From assembly GCA_965267435.1 (NCBI GenBank), contig OZ253960.1, forward strand, positions 620,001 through 684,000: DNA of 64,000 nucleotides, in the 5' to 3' direction. The DNA comes from JAWPMT01 sp965267435 (GTDB taxonomy: Bacteria > Bacteroidota > Bacteroidia > Cytophagales > Cyclobacteriaceae). Of this stretch, positions 1 through 7,926 are shown piece by piece. The notes beneath the pieces are model-generated. The model made no database searches and had not been told where the DNA came from. It saw nothing but the letters and a program-made list of their open reading frames with translations. Both the position numbers and the translations under genes were made by a program. Position 1 is the stretch's first letter; every line of letters begins with the position of its first letter.

Positions 1-918
1 GATGGGGTACTTGATCAGTAACCGTACTTTGAGTACTTCTTCCTTGTGGTCCTTCATCAGTTCCTTTGTCCCCACGCGAAAAAATATCAGATAGACCGCG
101 AGAATGATGAAGAAAATGGGCACGACAAATCGAAAACTCTCGTCATCCATCCAGTAGTTGTAGGCGACTCTTACGTCATCGGTGTACTCCTTGCCGATGA
201 GTGCGATGAGGTGCGTAGTGTCCCCTTCTGCGCGCCATAGAGGTTCTTCGCCGATCTGCCAGAGGCTGTTTCTCATCTCATCCCGACGCTGAGCGACGAA
301 GGCCCTGCCACTGTTGATCTTGGCGATGGTCGGGGTGATGGAAGTTTGGATACGAAGCTGCTTGTTGACCACTTGCTGCAGCTTGGACATCTCGACATTG
401 AGCTCGTTGACAACGCTTCGGACGCTGCGCACGACTTCCCTGGGGGCCTCCTGTTCGATGGTGGACTCCAGGGTGAGAATGGCCACCTGCTGCTGCGTGG
501 AGACCTTTTGTTTTTCCGCTTCTACGGTCTTGATGCGATTGGCGACCTGTGCATTCCAGTCGTTGGTTTGTTTTGAGTAGGTGGCCCAAATGGCCTGCGC
601 GCGATCAAGCTGGCTGTAGGTATAGCTCAGTGTAGTATCGGCGTACAGCGCATAGATGCTATCTACCTTGGTGACAACACCGGGTAGGGCCGCTGTGATT
701 TCGTCCACGAACTCAGGTCGTTGTACCAATTGGTCCACTTCCTGTCTGGTAGTGTTCAAGATCTCCGTGAGCTTCGGGATCTCACTGATAGGCAGCGCCT
801 TTGGTCCTTGTATGGAGTCCTCTGGCACTGACTCCTGTGACTGACCCACCAGTGTTGCTGTTGTTCCCACCCATAGGATGAGGGCGGTGAGGAATTTGAT
901 CGAAAAACGCACTATCAA
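1..918 (-). CDS. N-terminal part of a membrane protein, possibly an MscS-type mechanosensitive channel (runs off left edge)
   Basis: An open frame of 306 codons without a stop reaches base 1, so the C-terminal part lies outside the window. No ATG fits. TTG at 918 or GTG at 912 follows a purine-rich GGAAAGAGA and begins a signal peptide ending near GQSQ. A long charged, helix-forming periplasmic stretch follows (about residues 40-250), then a transmembrane segment at about 265-285 (FRFVVPIFFIILAVYLIFF). A long periplasmic helical domain before membrane segments resembles large MscS/MscK-like channels, but the diagnostic pore domain is missing, so the family is inferred. Other multi-pass sensors are possible. 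Confidence 0.5.
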   Translation of the reverse strand, partial: MIVRFSIKFLTALILWVGTTATLVGQSQESVPEDSIQGPKALPISEIPKLTEILNTTRQEVDQLVQRPEFVDEITAALPGVVTKVDSIYALYADTTLSYTYSQLDRAQAIWATYSKQTNDWNAQVANRIKTVEAEKQKVSTQQQVAILTLESTIEQEAPREVVRSVRSVVNELNVEMSKLQQVVNKQLRIQTSITPTIAKINSGRAFVAQRRDEMRNSLWQIGEEPLWRAEGDTTHLIALIGKEYTDDVRVAYNYWMDDESFRFVVPIFFIILAVYLIFFRVGTKELMKDHKEEVLKVRLLIKYPI

Positions 919-981
919 TTTGTCTCTTTCCAATCTGTTAATATAGGCCCTTGTGGAGATGCTGACTCAAAACATGTCGAC

Positions 982-2121
982 CTATTGCGTCCCATATGTC
1001 TTGATCATATTAAAGTAATCATAGTAGGCAGCATAGATCTCCGGATCATCGATCCGAAGTAGCACTTCGAAGTTTTCACGCAGTGACCTTTCTGTCAGGT
1101 TGTGAGAACCGGTCCAGACAGTTTGTGTGTCACCATCATCGACGAGGAAGAACTTTGTGTGCATGTTGAACGACTTGTCGAGATACGATACGTTTTTACT
1201 CAAGTCCTCAAAGGCGTCCCTAACGTCCTTGTCTATATCCCCGTTGGTGATAACGGTTACGGAAGCCCCATTGTCCACGAGGTCCTCCAGTTCGCGGACA
1301 ATGTCAATTCGGTTCTCGCTCCATTTGCCATGAGCAAAGCGGACCTTCGCCCGTTTGGGCTCTTTGATATTCTTCAACACGCTGAGCACATTATCCTTGC
1401 CGTGGTCTTCCTGATTCTTGATCTTCGGAAAGAAGTAGGCCTTGTAACCTCTGGTGTCGTCCGACGATGTTTGATACTCATAGTGATCCAACTGGTCGGC
1501 GACGCCGAGCACCTTGATGTCATACCAGAAGTCCAGATAGCCGTGATAGAGAGAGGGACTGGAGAAGATTACCATATCCTGGAGTTTCTTTGTGCCCTTC
1601 TTCTGGAAGTTGGAGGAGGTCTGCAAGACCACGTGGGACGCTGGTCCATTGGCGGTAGCTACTTCTGAAAACAGGATGAATTTATTGTGAATGATGCCTT
1701 TCTTCGAGATGTCATTTTCGATGAAGAAGAAGTCATCCAGCTTGTCGTCAAGCAGTTTAGCTATGTCTTTGTTGGTGTCTTCGCTGGTCTCGCCGTCATT
1801 GAGGATTACACGGACTTTGACCCCCTTTTTACTTGCAGCGATGAGCGCCTCTGCCAATGGTTCCACACCAAACTTGAAAATGCAGACTGTGATCTCTTCG
1901 CCGGGTGGTGTATGGTTGATAAGATCATAGACCCTTTGAAGCAGGGCTATGTCTCTATCACTATCCTCGACGAGCTCCACCTCTGTAAACAGGGCGTCTG
2001 GAAGTTCAAGGCGCAGGTCTGACCGTTCCTGAGAATGACCCGCCCAAGGTAACAGCAACCATATCAATAGTACAGCAAGACGTGCAAGGCATGGTATTGA
2101 TATGGTCGCCTGTTGCCACAT
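982..2121 (-). CDS. Secreted phospholipase D-like protein with two HKD-type halves
   Basis: 379 residues with an N-terminal signal peptide ending near HSQ, so probably periplasmic or secreted. The protein has two PLD-like halves. The second carries a canonical HxKx4D motif (HTKFFLVDD) followed by WTGSHNLT, a typical active-site block. The first reads HNKFILFS, with serine where the motif aspartate normally sits, followed by QTSSNF. Family members cut phosphodiester bonds in phospholipids or nucleic acids; the substrate here is unknown. The gene starts 16 bases after the copper lipoprotein gene on the same strand, so they may be co-transcribed. PLD-like fold is confident; activity depends on whether the degenerate half still works. 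Confidence 0.82.
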   Translation of the reverse strand: MWQQATISIPCLARLAVLLIWLLLPWAGHSQERSDLRLELPDALFTEVELVEDSDRDIALLQRVYDLINHTPPGEEITVCIFKFGVEPLAEALIAASKKGVKVRVILNDGETSEDTNKDIAKLLDDKLDDFFFIENDISKKGIIHNKFILFSEVATANGPASHVVLQTSSNFQKKGTKKLQDMVIFSSPSLYHGYLDFWYDIKVLGVADQLDHYEYQTSSDDTRGYKAYFFPKIKNQEDHGKDNVLSVLKNIKEPKRAKVRFAHGKWSENRIDIVRELEDLVDNGASVTVITNGDIDKDVRDAFEDLSKNVSYLDKSFNMHTKFFLVDDGDTQTVWTGSHNLTERSLRENFEVLLRIDDPEIYAAYYDYFNMIKTYGTQ

Positions 2122-2137
2122 GATAGTTACTGTCGCT

Positions 2138-2692
2138 TTAGCCTTTAGGCTCCACCACTAGCGTCCCTTGCATGATGGCGTAGTGCCCTGGGAAGCTGCA
2201 GATGTAGTCGTAGTAACCAAATGCTGGCGCCGTGAAGACTACGGTGGTCTCCTGGCCACCGCCGACCAAGCTGGTATTGACCAGGACCTTGTCAGCCATT
2301 TCGCCTTCCTGTGGGATGTATTCGTTGTCTCTTGCGGCAATCGCAGCTTGCGCGAAAGTCGCCTTATCTGTTCCCTTAGCGAGTAGCACCCAGTTGTGTC
2401 CCATCACCTCTACCGCCATCTGCCCCGTATGAACAAGCGTCAATTTGACAATTTGCCCTTCAGTGACTTTCAATTCTTTGAGATTGAACTGCATCTGATC
2501 GTTGCCCTCAATGGTGAGGAGTACAGTGTCCGCAGCGGTGGATGTCTCTGCTTCAGGCTCAGCAGTGGAAGCGTCGCTTTCAGAAGCGCTTTGCGTAGAG
2601 CCTCCTCCGCAGGAAATCAGTAAAAAGGCAGCGAATACAAATGTCAGGTAAATGAAAGGAGATGCTTTGCTCGTCTTCATAGATTTTTTCAT
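2138..2692 (-). CDS. Azurin-like blue copper lipoprotein
   Basis: 184 residues. The N-terminus is a lipoprotein signal with lipobox LLISC followed by GGG, so the protein should be lipid-anchored. A low-complexity S/E/T/A linker (about 30-55) leads into a cupredoxin domain. Type 1 copper ligands are visible: His in MGHNW, then Cys, His and Met in ICSFPGHYAIMQG, the spacing of azurin or auracyanin. It should act as an envelope electron carrier; the partner is unknown. The start is an ATG at 2692 with a possible second start at 2680. A TATATTTG -7 box lies upstream, and the PLD-like gene follows 16 bases downstream. Confidence 0.88.
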   Translation of the reverse strand: MKKSMKTSKASPFIYLTFVFAAFLLISCGGGSTQSASESDASTAEPEAETSTAADTVLLTIEGNDQMQFNLKELKVTEGQIVKLTLVHTGQMAVEVMGHNWVLLAKGTDKATFAQAAIAARDNEYIPQEGEMADKVLVNTSLVGGGQETTVVFTAPAFGYYDYICSFPGHYAIMQGTLVVEPKG

Positions 2693-2720
2693 TGATAAGG
2701 TTTAGTGACAATTGATTGTT

Positions 2721-2728
2721 CAAATATA
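2721..2728 (-). promoter_or_regulatory. -7 box of the azurin-like gene
   Basis: The minus strand reads TATATTTG, a perfect match to the Bacteroidota -7 consensus TAnnTTTG, 28 bases before the ATG at 2692. No TTG -33 element is seen at the usual 19-21 base spacing, so the call rests on the -7 box and its position. Confidence 0.4.
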
Positions 2729-2750
2729 GATCACCTTTGGGCAAAAGGAG

Positions 2751-2778
2751 GAAAGGGAGTTGAGGGGCACTCCCTTTC
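2751..2778 (-). terminator. Hairpin terminator after the tRNA gene
   Basis: Perfect 10-bp stem (GAAAGGGAGT / ACTCCCTTTC) with an 8-base loop, four bases beyond the 3' end of the tRNA. On the minus strand it is followed by CTCCTTTTG, a weak U-tract. It may end the tRNA transcript before the azurin-like gene's own promoter. Confidence 0.55.
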
Positions 2779-2782
2779 GTAG

Positions 2783-2856
2783 TGGGCCCTGCTGGGCTCG
2801 AACCAGCGACCACCTGATTATGAGTCAGGTGCTCTAACCAACTGAGCTAAGGGCCC
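2783..2856 (-). tRNA. tRNA with CAT anticodon, probably tRNA-Ile2 (lysidine type), else tRNA-Met
   Basis: 74-base cloverleaf. Acceptor stem is GGGCCC/GGGCCC with discriminator A, the D arm contains AGCTCAGTTGGTTAGAGC, the anticodon stem is CCTGA/TCAGG with loop CTCATAA (anticodon CAT), and the T arm contains GGTTCGAGCC. CCA is not encoded (ACTA follows). The body is close to the E. coli minor isoleucine tRNA, whose CAT is modified to lysidine to read AUA: both share CTTAGCTCAGT, GACTCATAATC and TGGTCGCTGGTTC. Elongator tRNA-Met differs in these arms. Assignment to Ile2 is by remembered similarity, not a model score. Confidence 0.9.
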
Positions 2857-2880
2857 TTGGCATAACAGCCAAACAGAGCG

Positions 2881-2888
2881 CAAAAGTA
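2881..2888 (-). promoter_or_regulatory. -7 box of the tRNA gene
   Basis: The minus strand reads TACTTTTG (TAnnTTTG), 24 bases upstream of the mature tRNA 5' end, which would give a short leader. No clear -33 TTG at normal spacing. Confidence 0.4.
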
Positions 2889-3077
2889 ATTGAGTTTGAC
2901 CTTAAGAGGAACACGCTGGTGGAATTTAATTCGAATCGGCAGAGGAAATCACAAACCATACGTGAAAGCAGTTGCATTGTACGTTTTCATTTTGGACCTT
3001 TAGTATACGCTGTAGGCGAAAGTTTGGTGGGATGATTATTTGGGGTTGATTAATTTCTCACTTTAAATCATGAAAAA

Positions 3078-4232
3078 ATGGCTACGCACTGTCCTTTCAA
3101 TTGCATTGTACCCCCCCACCTACAAGAGCAAATCCTTGAACATGGCTCTCCTGAGCAGATCAATAAGATACAAGAGCAATCCTCACTGGCCGCGGAGTTT
3201 CGTGGGCGTCGTGAGTCTGTCGCGGCCACCGCGCTCAGACCGACCGTAAGCGCTGGGAACAAAAATAGATCAGTCTATGATGCCCAGAATACATCCACTC
3301 TGCCCGGCCTGCTTGTTCGAGGAGAAGGGGATGCCCCAACCGGTGATGACGCTGTCGATGAGGCCTATGATGGCGCTGGTGCCACCTACGACCTGTTCAG
3401 CGAGATCTTTGGCCGCAACTCCATCGATGACCAGGGCCTGCCGTTGATCTCTATTGTACACTACATGATGGGTTATGACAACGCCTTTTGGGATGGAAGT
3501 CGCATGGTCTACGGAGATGGTGATGAGGACTTGCCCGAGGAGCATCGCCTGTTCAACCGCTTTACAATTGCCGTCGATATTATCGGCCATGAGTTGGCCC
3601 ATGGAGTGACCCAGTACGAGGCGAATCTTGTTTACAGAGATCAGCCTGGCGCACTCAATGAGTCCTTCTCAGACGTTTTTGGCTCGCTTGTGAAGCAGCG
3701 ATTGAAGAATCAGACGGCTGCGGCGGCAGATTGGCTGGTGGGAGAGGGGCTGTTCACTTCCAATGTAGGTGCTGTAGCCCTTCGATCAATGAAGGACCCC
3801 GGGTCAGCGTACAATGACCCTGTGCTGGGGAAGGATCCGCAACCTGGCCACATGGATCAATACGTCAATACAACCCGAGATAATGGCGGTGTACATATCA
3901 ATTCGGGAATTCCCAACAAGGCCTTTTACAATGTCGCCATGGCCCTTGGAGGCCACGCATGGGAGAAGGCTGGCAGGATATGGTACGATACACTGCGCAA
4001 TAAGCTGAACGCCAATTCTGATTTTCAGGAAGCCGCGCAAGCGACCATGGACGTTGCGGGCGAACTCTATGGCCACAGGAGCCAGGAACAGCTGGCAGTG
4101 AGGAAAGGATGGTCGGACGTCGGGATAGCATTGCCCGAACCGACGCCACCCGAAACGGAACCTCCATCGAAGAAAAAAACAGGATGTCTCAATGTGCTCA
4201 CTTTTGGTCTTTTGGGGTTGTTTAACCTCTAG
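3078..4232 (+). CDS. Protealysin-type M4 (thermolysin-like) metalloprotease without signal peptide
   Basis: 384 residues. Zinc site HELAH with His171, Glu172 and His175, third ligand Glu195 in NESFSD (24 residues after His171, as in thermolysin), and the catalytic His273 in GGVHINSGI. The N-terminus has no signal peptide. Instead it has a short propeptide-like segment with CIVPPHLQEQIL, matching the short N-terminal precursor of protealysin-type M4 enzymes. A C-terminal tail with a KKK run and a hydrophobic stretch (about 362-384) is unusual and might contact a membrane. The gene for a small emfourin-like protein begins four bases after the stop. This pairing of a cytoplasm-made protease with an inhibitor is known from Serratia protealysin. 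Confidence 0.93.
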   Translation: MATHCPFNCIVPPHLQEQILEHGSPEQINKIQEQSSLAAEFRGRRESVAATALRPTVSAGNKNRSVYDAQNTSTLPGLLVRGEGDAPTGDDAVDEAYDGAGATYDLFSEIFGRNSIDDQGLPLISIVHYMMGYDNAFWDGSRMVYGDGDEDLPEEHRLFNRFTIAVDIIGHELAHGVTQYEANLVYRDQPGALNESFSDVFGSLVKQRLKNQTAAAADWLVGEGLFTSNVGAVALRSMKDPGSAYNDPVLGKDPQPGHMDQYVNTTRDNGGVHINSGIPNKAFYNVAMALGGHAWEKAGRIWYDTLRNKLNANSDFQEAAQATMDVAGELYGHRSQEQLAVRKGWSDVGIALPEPTPPETEPPSKKKTGCLNVLTFGLLGLFNL

Positions 4233-4236
4233 TTGC

Positions 4237-4545
4237 ATGCAACAGGATTTTAGTATTGCTTTCGAGCGCTCCGGAGGGTTGATGGGGCGAATAGTAGAGA
4301 TAGAACTGGATACTCGCTCCATGCCGGACGAAGAAGCGGATACCTTGCGGCAATTGGTGAGTGTGGCGGACCTGCCAGAGGTGCAAAGTGCGCAGGACGA
4401 TCCCAATATGAGAGACACCTTTCAGTACAAGATCGTCCTCAATGTGGGCGAAGAGCAGCTGACAGTTGAACTGGGTGAGTCTCAGATCCCGGATCGTGTG
4501 CGACCTTTGATTGAGTGGCTGGGCAACAAGGCCCGAAGTAGGTGA
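4237..4545 (+). CDS. Emfourin-like small protein, likely inhibitor of the upstream M4 protease
   Basis: 102 residues from the ATG at 4237, four bases after the protease stop; an in-frame ATG at 4192 would overlap the protease gene and is less likely. The protein is soluble and acidic. It starts with FSIAFERSGGLMG, has a central DPNMRDTFQYKIVL segment and ends near DRVRPLIEWL. Size, the opening strand with RSGG, and position directly behind a protealysin-type protease fit emfourin, the proteinaceous M4 inhibitor described next to protealysin. The link rests on context and remembered family pattern, not a search. It converges on the HupE-like gene 12 bases away. Confidence 0.75.
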   Translation: MQQDFSIAFERSGGLMGRIVEIELDTRSMPDEEADTLRQLVSVADLPEVQSAQDDPNMRDTFQYKIVLNVGEEQLTVELGESQIPDRVRPLIEWLGNKARSR

Positions 4546-4557
4546 CTTCAGAAATCA

Positions 4558-5571
4558 TTACAGAAAACCCGCTACCCGCTCAATCATCCAGAAGCTAGCA
4601 ATTGATCCTACGACGTAGACCAGGCCTTTTTCCAGCGTCAGTTTTCGCTCTGTAGGCATATCCTTCGCAAATGGTGCGCGCGCCAATACCTTCATCACGA
4701 CGATCACCGCACCTAGGAAGATCAATTGGCCGATCTCGACACCGACGTTGAAGAATAGGAGACTAATAGGTACTTGTGTTTGCGGTAAGCCGATATCGCT
4801 CAGTACTGAGGCAAAGCCGAAGCCATGCAGAAGCCCGAACGAGGAGGAGACACTGATGGGGTATCTGTAAGTCCAGGAATCCTTGTTTCGGATGGCGATT
4901 TCCGATGCCAGGAAGACGACACTCAGTGCGATCACTGCTTCTACGGGAGCGATGGGCAGAGTGACTAGACCCAAGGTCGATAGCACCAGTGTGATCGAAT
5001 GGGAAATAGTGAAGCCCGTGATAGTGATGAGCATCTTGCGACCGGTCCCCGCGACCAAAATGAGACACACCAGGAATAGGAGGTGGTCCCAACCTTCTAG
5101 AATGTGCTGGATGCCTAGCACCGCATACTGCCCTGCAACCTGACTTCTACTTTCTTCAGCGGGAATGCTCCACTCCAGCTCTTCTGGCCCCAATACTTTG
5201 TTGAATTGTTGACCATTGAGCAGGGAGACGCTGATGATACTGGAGACAGATGGGTTGATGATCGGGTAGGAGATGGAAACCCTAGCCGCATTCAAGCGAT
5301 CGGCGATATAGAGCTGTTGTTTGACAAAGCCATCACCAACCTTATACAACAGGGGGTCTCCATAGGGTTGTGGCCCATCCTCAAGTATTACGGTTGGCAA
5401 ATTGTAATCGGGGAGCGTCAGCGGGATTTTGTACTTGAGTAAAACCTGATCGGAATCGACTTCAGTGATTTCGATATACACCGGTCGAGATTCGTGGGCT
5501 TGGGCGGGAGCCGGCGCTAAGCTCAGCGCAATAAGGAAAGGAATGATGTATTTGAAGTCCTGAAAAACCAT
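4558..5571 (-). CDS. HupE/UreJ_2-family membrane protein
   Basis: 337 residues with a signal peptide ending near AQAHE, a periplasmic domain of about 140 residues, then about six membrane segments beginning with the family motif QHILEGWDHLLFL. The His-x3-EG-x-DH pattern and later membrane histidines (FGLLHGFGFA) are typical of HupE/UreJ_2 proteins, related to putative nickel or cobalt permeases of hydrogenase and urease clusters. No hydrogenase or urease is in this window. It is the last gene of a six-gene operon; its ATG overlaps the stop of the PPIase gene by one base (TAATG), so the two are translationally coupled. Metal transport is inferred from the family. Confidence 0.85.
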   Translation of the reverse strand: MVFQDFKYIIPFLIALSLAPAPAQAHESRPVYIEITEVDSDQVLLKYKIPLTLPDYNLPTVILEDGPQPYGDPLLYKVGDGFVKQQLYIADRLNAARVSISYPIINPSVSSIISVSLLNGQQFNKVLGPEELEWSIPAEESRSQVAGQYAVLGIQHILEGWDHLLFLVCLILVAGTGRKMLITITGFTISHSITLVLSTLGLVTLPIAPVEAVIALSVVFLASEIAIRNKDSWTYRYPISVSSSFGLLHGFGFASVLSDIGLPQTQVPISLLFFNVGVEIGQLIFLGAVIVVMKVLARAPFAKDMPTERKLTLEKGLVYVVGSIASFWMIERVAGFL

Positions 5572-6470
5572 TAGACCCCTTCTTTTTCCTTAGCCTCATC
5601 CCCTTCCTCCAGAACCACTCTTACCTCATACTTATCGACGAGGCTCTGAATGGCCGCCTCATTTTGCTTTTCCATCAGGGCGCGCTGTGCATCATCGGTA
5701 ACTCGTCGCTCCACCTCGCTAATATCCGGGTATCGGCCAGGTTCATTGGTAGTGACCATCACGAGGTGATAACCATACTCGGATTGAAGCGGTCCGATCC
5801 ATTGACTGTCCGAGGCCTGTGCGGCAAATATGGCGTTGGCCATCAATGCCCCAAAGTGACTAGCGACGTATTCGGGGTCCCTGTCCACGTAATTGGTATG
5901 GTAGTAGAAACGGTCACCTCTGCTCACTGCGGCCGAGAAGGGGACGTTGTTGGCATTAAGAAAAGCGAGCTCAGCCTGAGCCATCTTTTCGGTGCTCTCA
6001 CCCCACTTATCCTGCTCAAAGAAGACATGCGTGAATGTCGCGAAGGGTTGCAAATAATATTTGTCCTTGTTGTCCTCATAGTATTGTTCGAGGTCCTGCG
6101 TGGTCAATTCAGCCACGGTTTCTGCGATACCCTGAGAGATAAACTCAATTTTCTGGATCATACGCCGCTTGATGATGTAATCGTCTTTGTCCAAATCCAT
6201 GGCCGCTGCCTCCCTGAATAGGACCTCCTCGCGCACGTATTCTTCGATAAGGCGTTGCAACTCCTCCTCGGACATTGAAGCCATCTTCGCCCGAAAAATC
6301 TCCGGGTTAAATGCCTTTGATCGGTACTGGAAATAAGTCATCAACGCACTTTCGTCGACCACGATGGTCTTGCCATCGACACCTTCATCTGCTGCAAGTT
6401 GGAACAGGCCAAAAAAGGTTGCACCAATGAGTAAGAAATGAATGAGCGGTTGTCTGATAAGTTTTTTCAT
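5571..6470 (-). CDS. Membrane-anchored parvulin-type peptidyl-prolyl isomerase (PpiC/SurA-like)
   Basis: 299 residues. An N-terminal signal anchor (about 8-28) is followed by a charged helical SurA-N-like region (about 60-130) and a parvulin domain. The latter shows FATFTHVFF early and the family signature IGPLQSEYGYHLVMV at about 235-250. A C-terminal helical tail ends in EKEGV. It probably assists folding of envelope proteins. It lies between the ferric-reductase-like gene (35-base gap) and the HupE-like gene (one-base overlap), which suggests that its clients are the secreted products of this operon, such as the two DUF3604 proteins or the carbonic anhydrase. The client link is inferred. 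Confidence 0.88.
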   Translation of the reverse strand: MKKLIRQPLIHFLLIGATFFGLFQLAADEGVDGKTIVVDESALMTYFQYRSKAFNPEIFRAKMASMSEEELQRLIEEYVREEVLFREAAAMDLDKDDYIIKRRMIQKIEFISQGIAETVAELTTQDLEQYYEDNKDKYYLQPFATFTHVFFEQDKWGESTEKMAQAELAFLNANNVPFSAAVSRGDRFYYHTNYVDRDPEYVASHFGALMANAIFAAQASDSQWIGPLQSEYGYHLVMVTTNEPGRYPDISEVERRVTDDAQRALMEKQNEAAIQSLVDKYEVRVVLEEGDEAKEKEGV

Positions 6471-6505
6471 GGTTTTGGGAAGAACGACAAAAGACGCTGT
6501 CGCGC

Positions 6506-7144
6506 TTATTTTCTGCCGAGCAAGTTAATAACGTAGCCGAAGGTGAAAAAGGAGAAGCCGATAAGGCTAATAGGTGGGAGTCCACCGTGCCACTGTGAGG
6601 GGGTAAGCCATCCCTTGTATCCCATAAAAAAAAGGTGTACAGCTCCTAATGGCAAAACCCATAGCAAAAACTTACGGGAAGTGATGAACATGATGAATGT
6701 TCTATCTTCACTTAGGTGCGTTTGGAAACTTAGGTTATACCCCCACAGGACAATAAAAGCCAGCACGCCACCAAGCATGCTGATGCCACCGAGAAGCGAC
6801 AGCGTTCCATCGGATTCAAAAAAGATGGCATATACCTCTGGTTTAAATAGAAGGAAGCTCATCAGCGCATGCAATAGCACAAGCAGGAAGCTAGTCATGC
6901 CGAGTGCTCTTCGGGATTGAAGCCACGCTTCAGAAACATTTATCCCCAGGTTTTTCAGGGGCCCCAAAGCAAAATTGAAAGTGAGGAGAATGAAGGCGCT
7001 TAAGGCGATTCCCTTATTCAAAATGAAAAATGGCAGATCTTTCCACGGGATCGGACCAAGAACGTGGTAGCGAAGGATGGCGTAAGTGATAGACAGACCT
7101 ATTGTGACGAAAATGATTCGTTTGGATAGAAGTTGCGTCTTCAT
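6506..7144 (-). CDS. Ferric-reductase-like transmembrane protein
   Basis: 212 residues, almost wholly hydrophobic, with about six membrane helices. The arrangement resembles the ferric-reductase-like/YedZ-MsrQ heme b family: ILNKGIALSAF near the first helices, RRALGMTSFLLVLLHALMSF in the third, and GAVHLFFMGYKGW near the end. Candidate heme ligands are the histidines of LLHALM and AVHLFF; the full four-histidine set of two-heme members is not evident. It starts five bases after the carbonic anhydrase stop, so it belongs to the DUF3604 operon and could move electrons across the inner membrane. No flavoprotein partner is encoded nearby. Confidence 0.75.
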   Translation of the reverse strand: MKTQLLSKRIIFVTIGLSITYAILRYHVLGPIPWKDLPFFILNKGIALSAFILLTFNFALGPLKNLGINVSEAWLQSRRALGMTSFLLVLLHALMSFLLFKPEVYAIFFESDGTLSLLGGISMLGGVLAFIVLWGYNLSFQTHLSEDRTFIMFITSRKFLLWVLPLGAVHLFFMGYKGWLTPSQWHGGLPPISLIGFSFFTFGYVINLLGRK

Positions 7145-7149
7145 AGTAG

Positions 7150-7926
7150 CTAGTTGGAGGAAATTTCACGGTCCGCCTGGGATTGGATATGGCGCGCGTT
7201 GTCCCCTTCAATCTCGTTGATCCGAATGATCTGCTCAGGAGAGGCCTCCAGGATCTCTTTATGTACCAGCCAATAGACGCTTTCAGTATAAGGTGGGGTC
7301 GTGAGTGAACCGCGGTAATGATAGCATTCGTCCACAAGGAGTTCGGTACCTCTTGTCCACAAGTTGCTGGACTTGATGACGTTGATATTGACTTCAGTTT
7401 CCGTGTGCTCCTCATCGGGCACGGCGTCTATGAAGCTGGCTATGAATGGGTTGGTGGCTCCCATTTTGAACAGAAAACCGATCACGAGGTACTGGGGAGT
7501 GCCTCCCTCTACTCCGGGCATGACGTTCACTATATGCATTTCGAGTGGATAGGTCACTCCATCGATGAGATGCTCACTGGGCGTGTGAAAATGCAGTTGC
7601 TTGAATTCGTATGTCCTTCCGTCTGCGGTGATCGTGTTGCCCGGTTCGAAGTCCAATTGGATTGTATGTCCCAGGTTTTCGACCTTGTTGACCTCCCCGG
7701 AGAAGTTGAATGTGATATTGTGCTTGCCCGCCTCATCCGATGCCTCTCGTGAGAGGATATTGATCGGTGACTGCATAAGGCCATGTTCCAGGCCTGGCAT
7801 CAGATAAATGTCCTCTGCCGCGTCCTTTTCTTCATGCAGCTGCGGAGCCGGGGCTGATGACGGTTGACAGGCAATCATCAGGAGCCCTACTATGAGCAAC
7901 TGAAGAAGGGAGGTCTTAGGTTTCAT
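7150..7926 (-). CDS. Alpha-type carbonic anhydrase, lipoprotein
   Basis: 258 residues from the ATG at 7926. Lipobox LLMIAC predicts lipid anchoring. The alpha-CA fold shows QSPINI early, zinc ligands His112 and His114 in LHFHTPSEH and His131 in EMHIVN (the 17-residue spacing of bacterial alpha-CAs), and RGSLTTPPYTE, the substrate-pocket loop. It interconverts CO2 and bicarbonate in the envelope. The ATG overlaps the stop of the upstream DUF3604 gene (ATGA), so expression is coupled. The longer in-frame extension to 8034 lacks a signal peptide and is rejected. A carbonic anhydrase within a DUF3604 operon is unusual and hints that local CO2 or pH matters to it. Confidence 0.95.
   Translation of the reverse strand: MKPKTSLLQLLIVGLLMIACQPSSAPAPQLHEEKDAAEDIYLMPGLEHGLMQSPINILSREASDEAGKHNITFNFSGEVNKVENLGHTIQLDFEPGNTITADGRTYEFKQLHFHTPSEHLIDGVTYPLEMHIVNVMPGVEGGTPQYLVIGFLFKMGATNPFIASFIDAVPDEEHTETEVNINVIKSSNLWTRGTELLVDECYHYRGSLTTPPYTESVYWLVHKEILEASPEQIIRINEIEGDNARHIQSQADREISSN

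Noticed and set aside
1102..1668. 188-codon plus-strand frame
   Set aside because: Lies antisense inside the PLD-like gene, whose motifs are on the minus strand; no family pattern in the antisense product.
2973..3110. Direct repeat TTGCATTGTAC before and inside the M4 gene start
   Set aside because: Only 11 bases with two copies; expected by chance at this scale.
3804..4418. 204-codon minus-strand frame
   Set aside because: Antisense to the M4 protease and emfourin-like genes; composition is that of a shadow frame.
5664..6221. 185-codon plus-strand frame
   Set aside because: Antisense to the PPIase gene, which has clear parvulin motifs.
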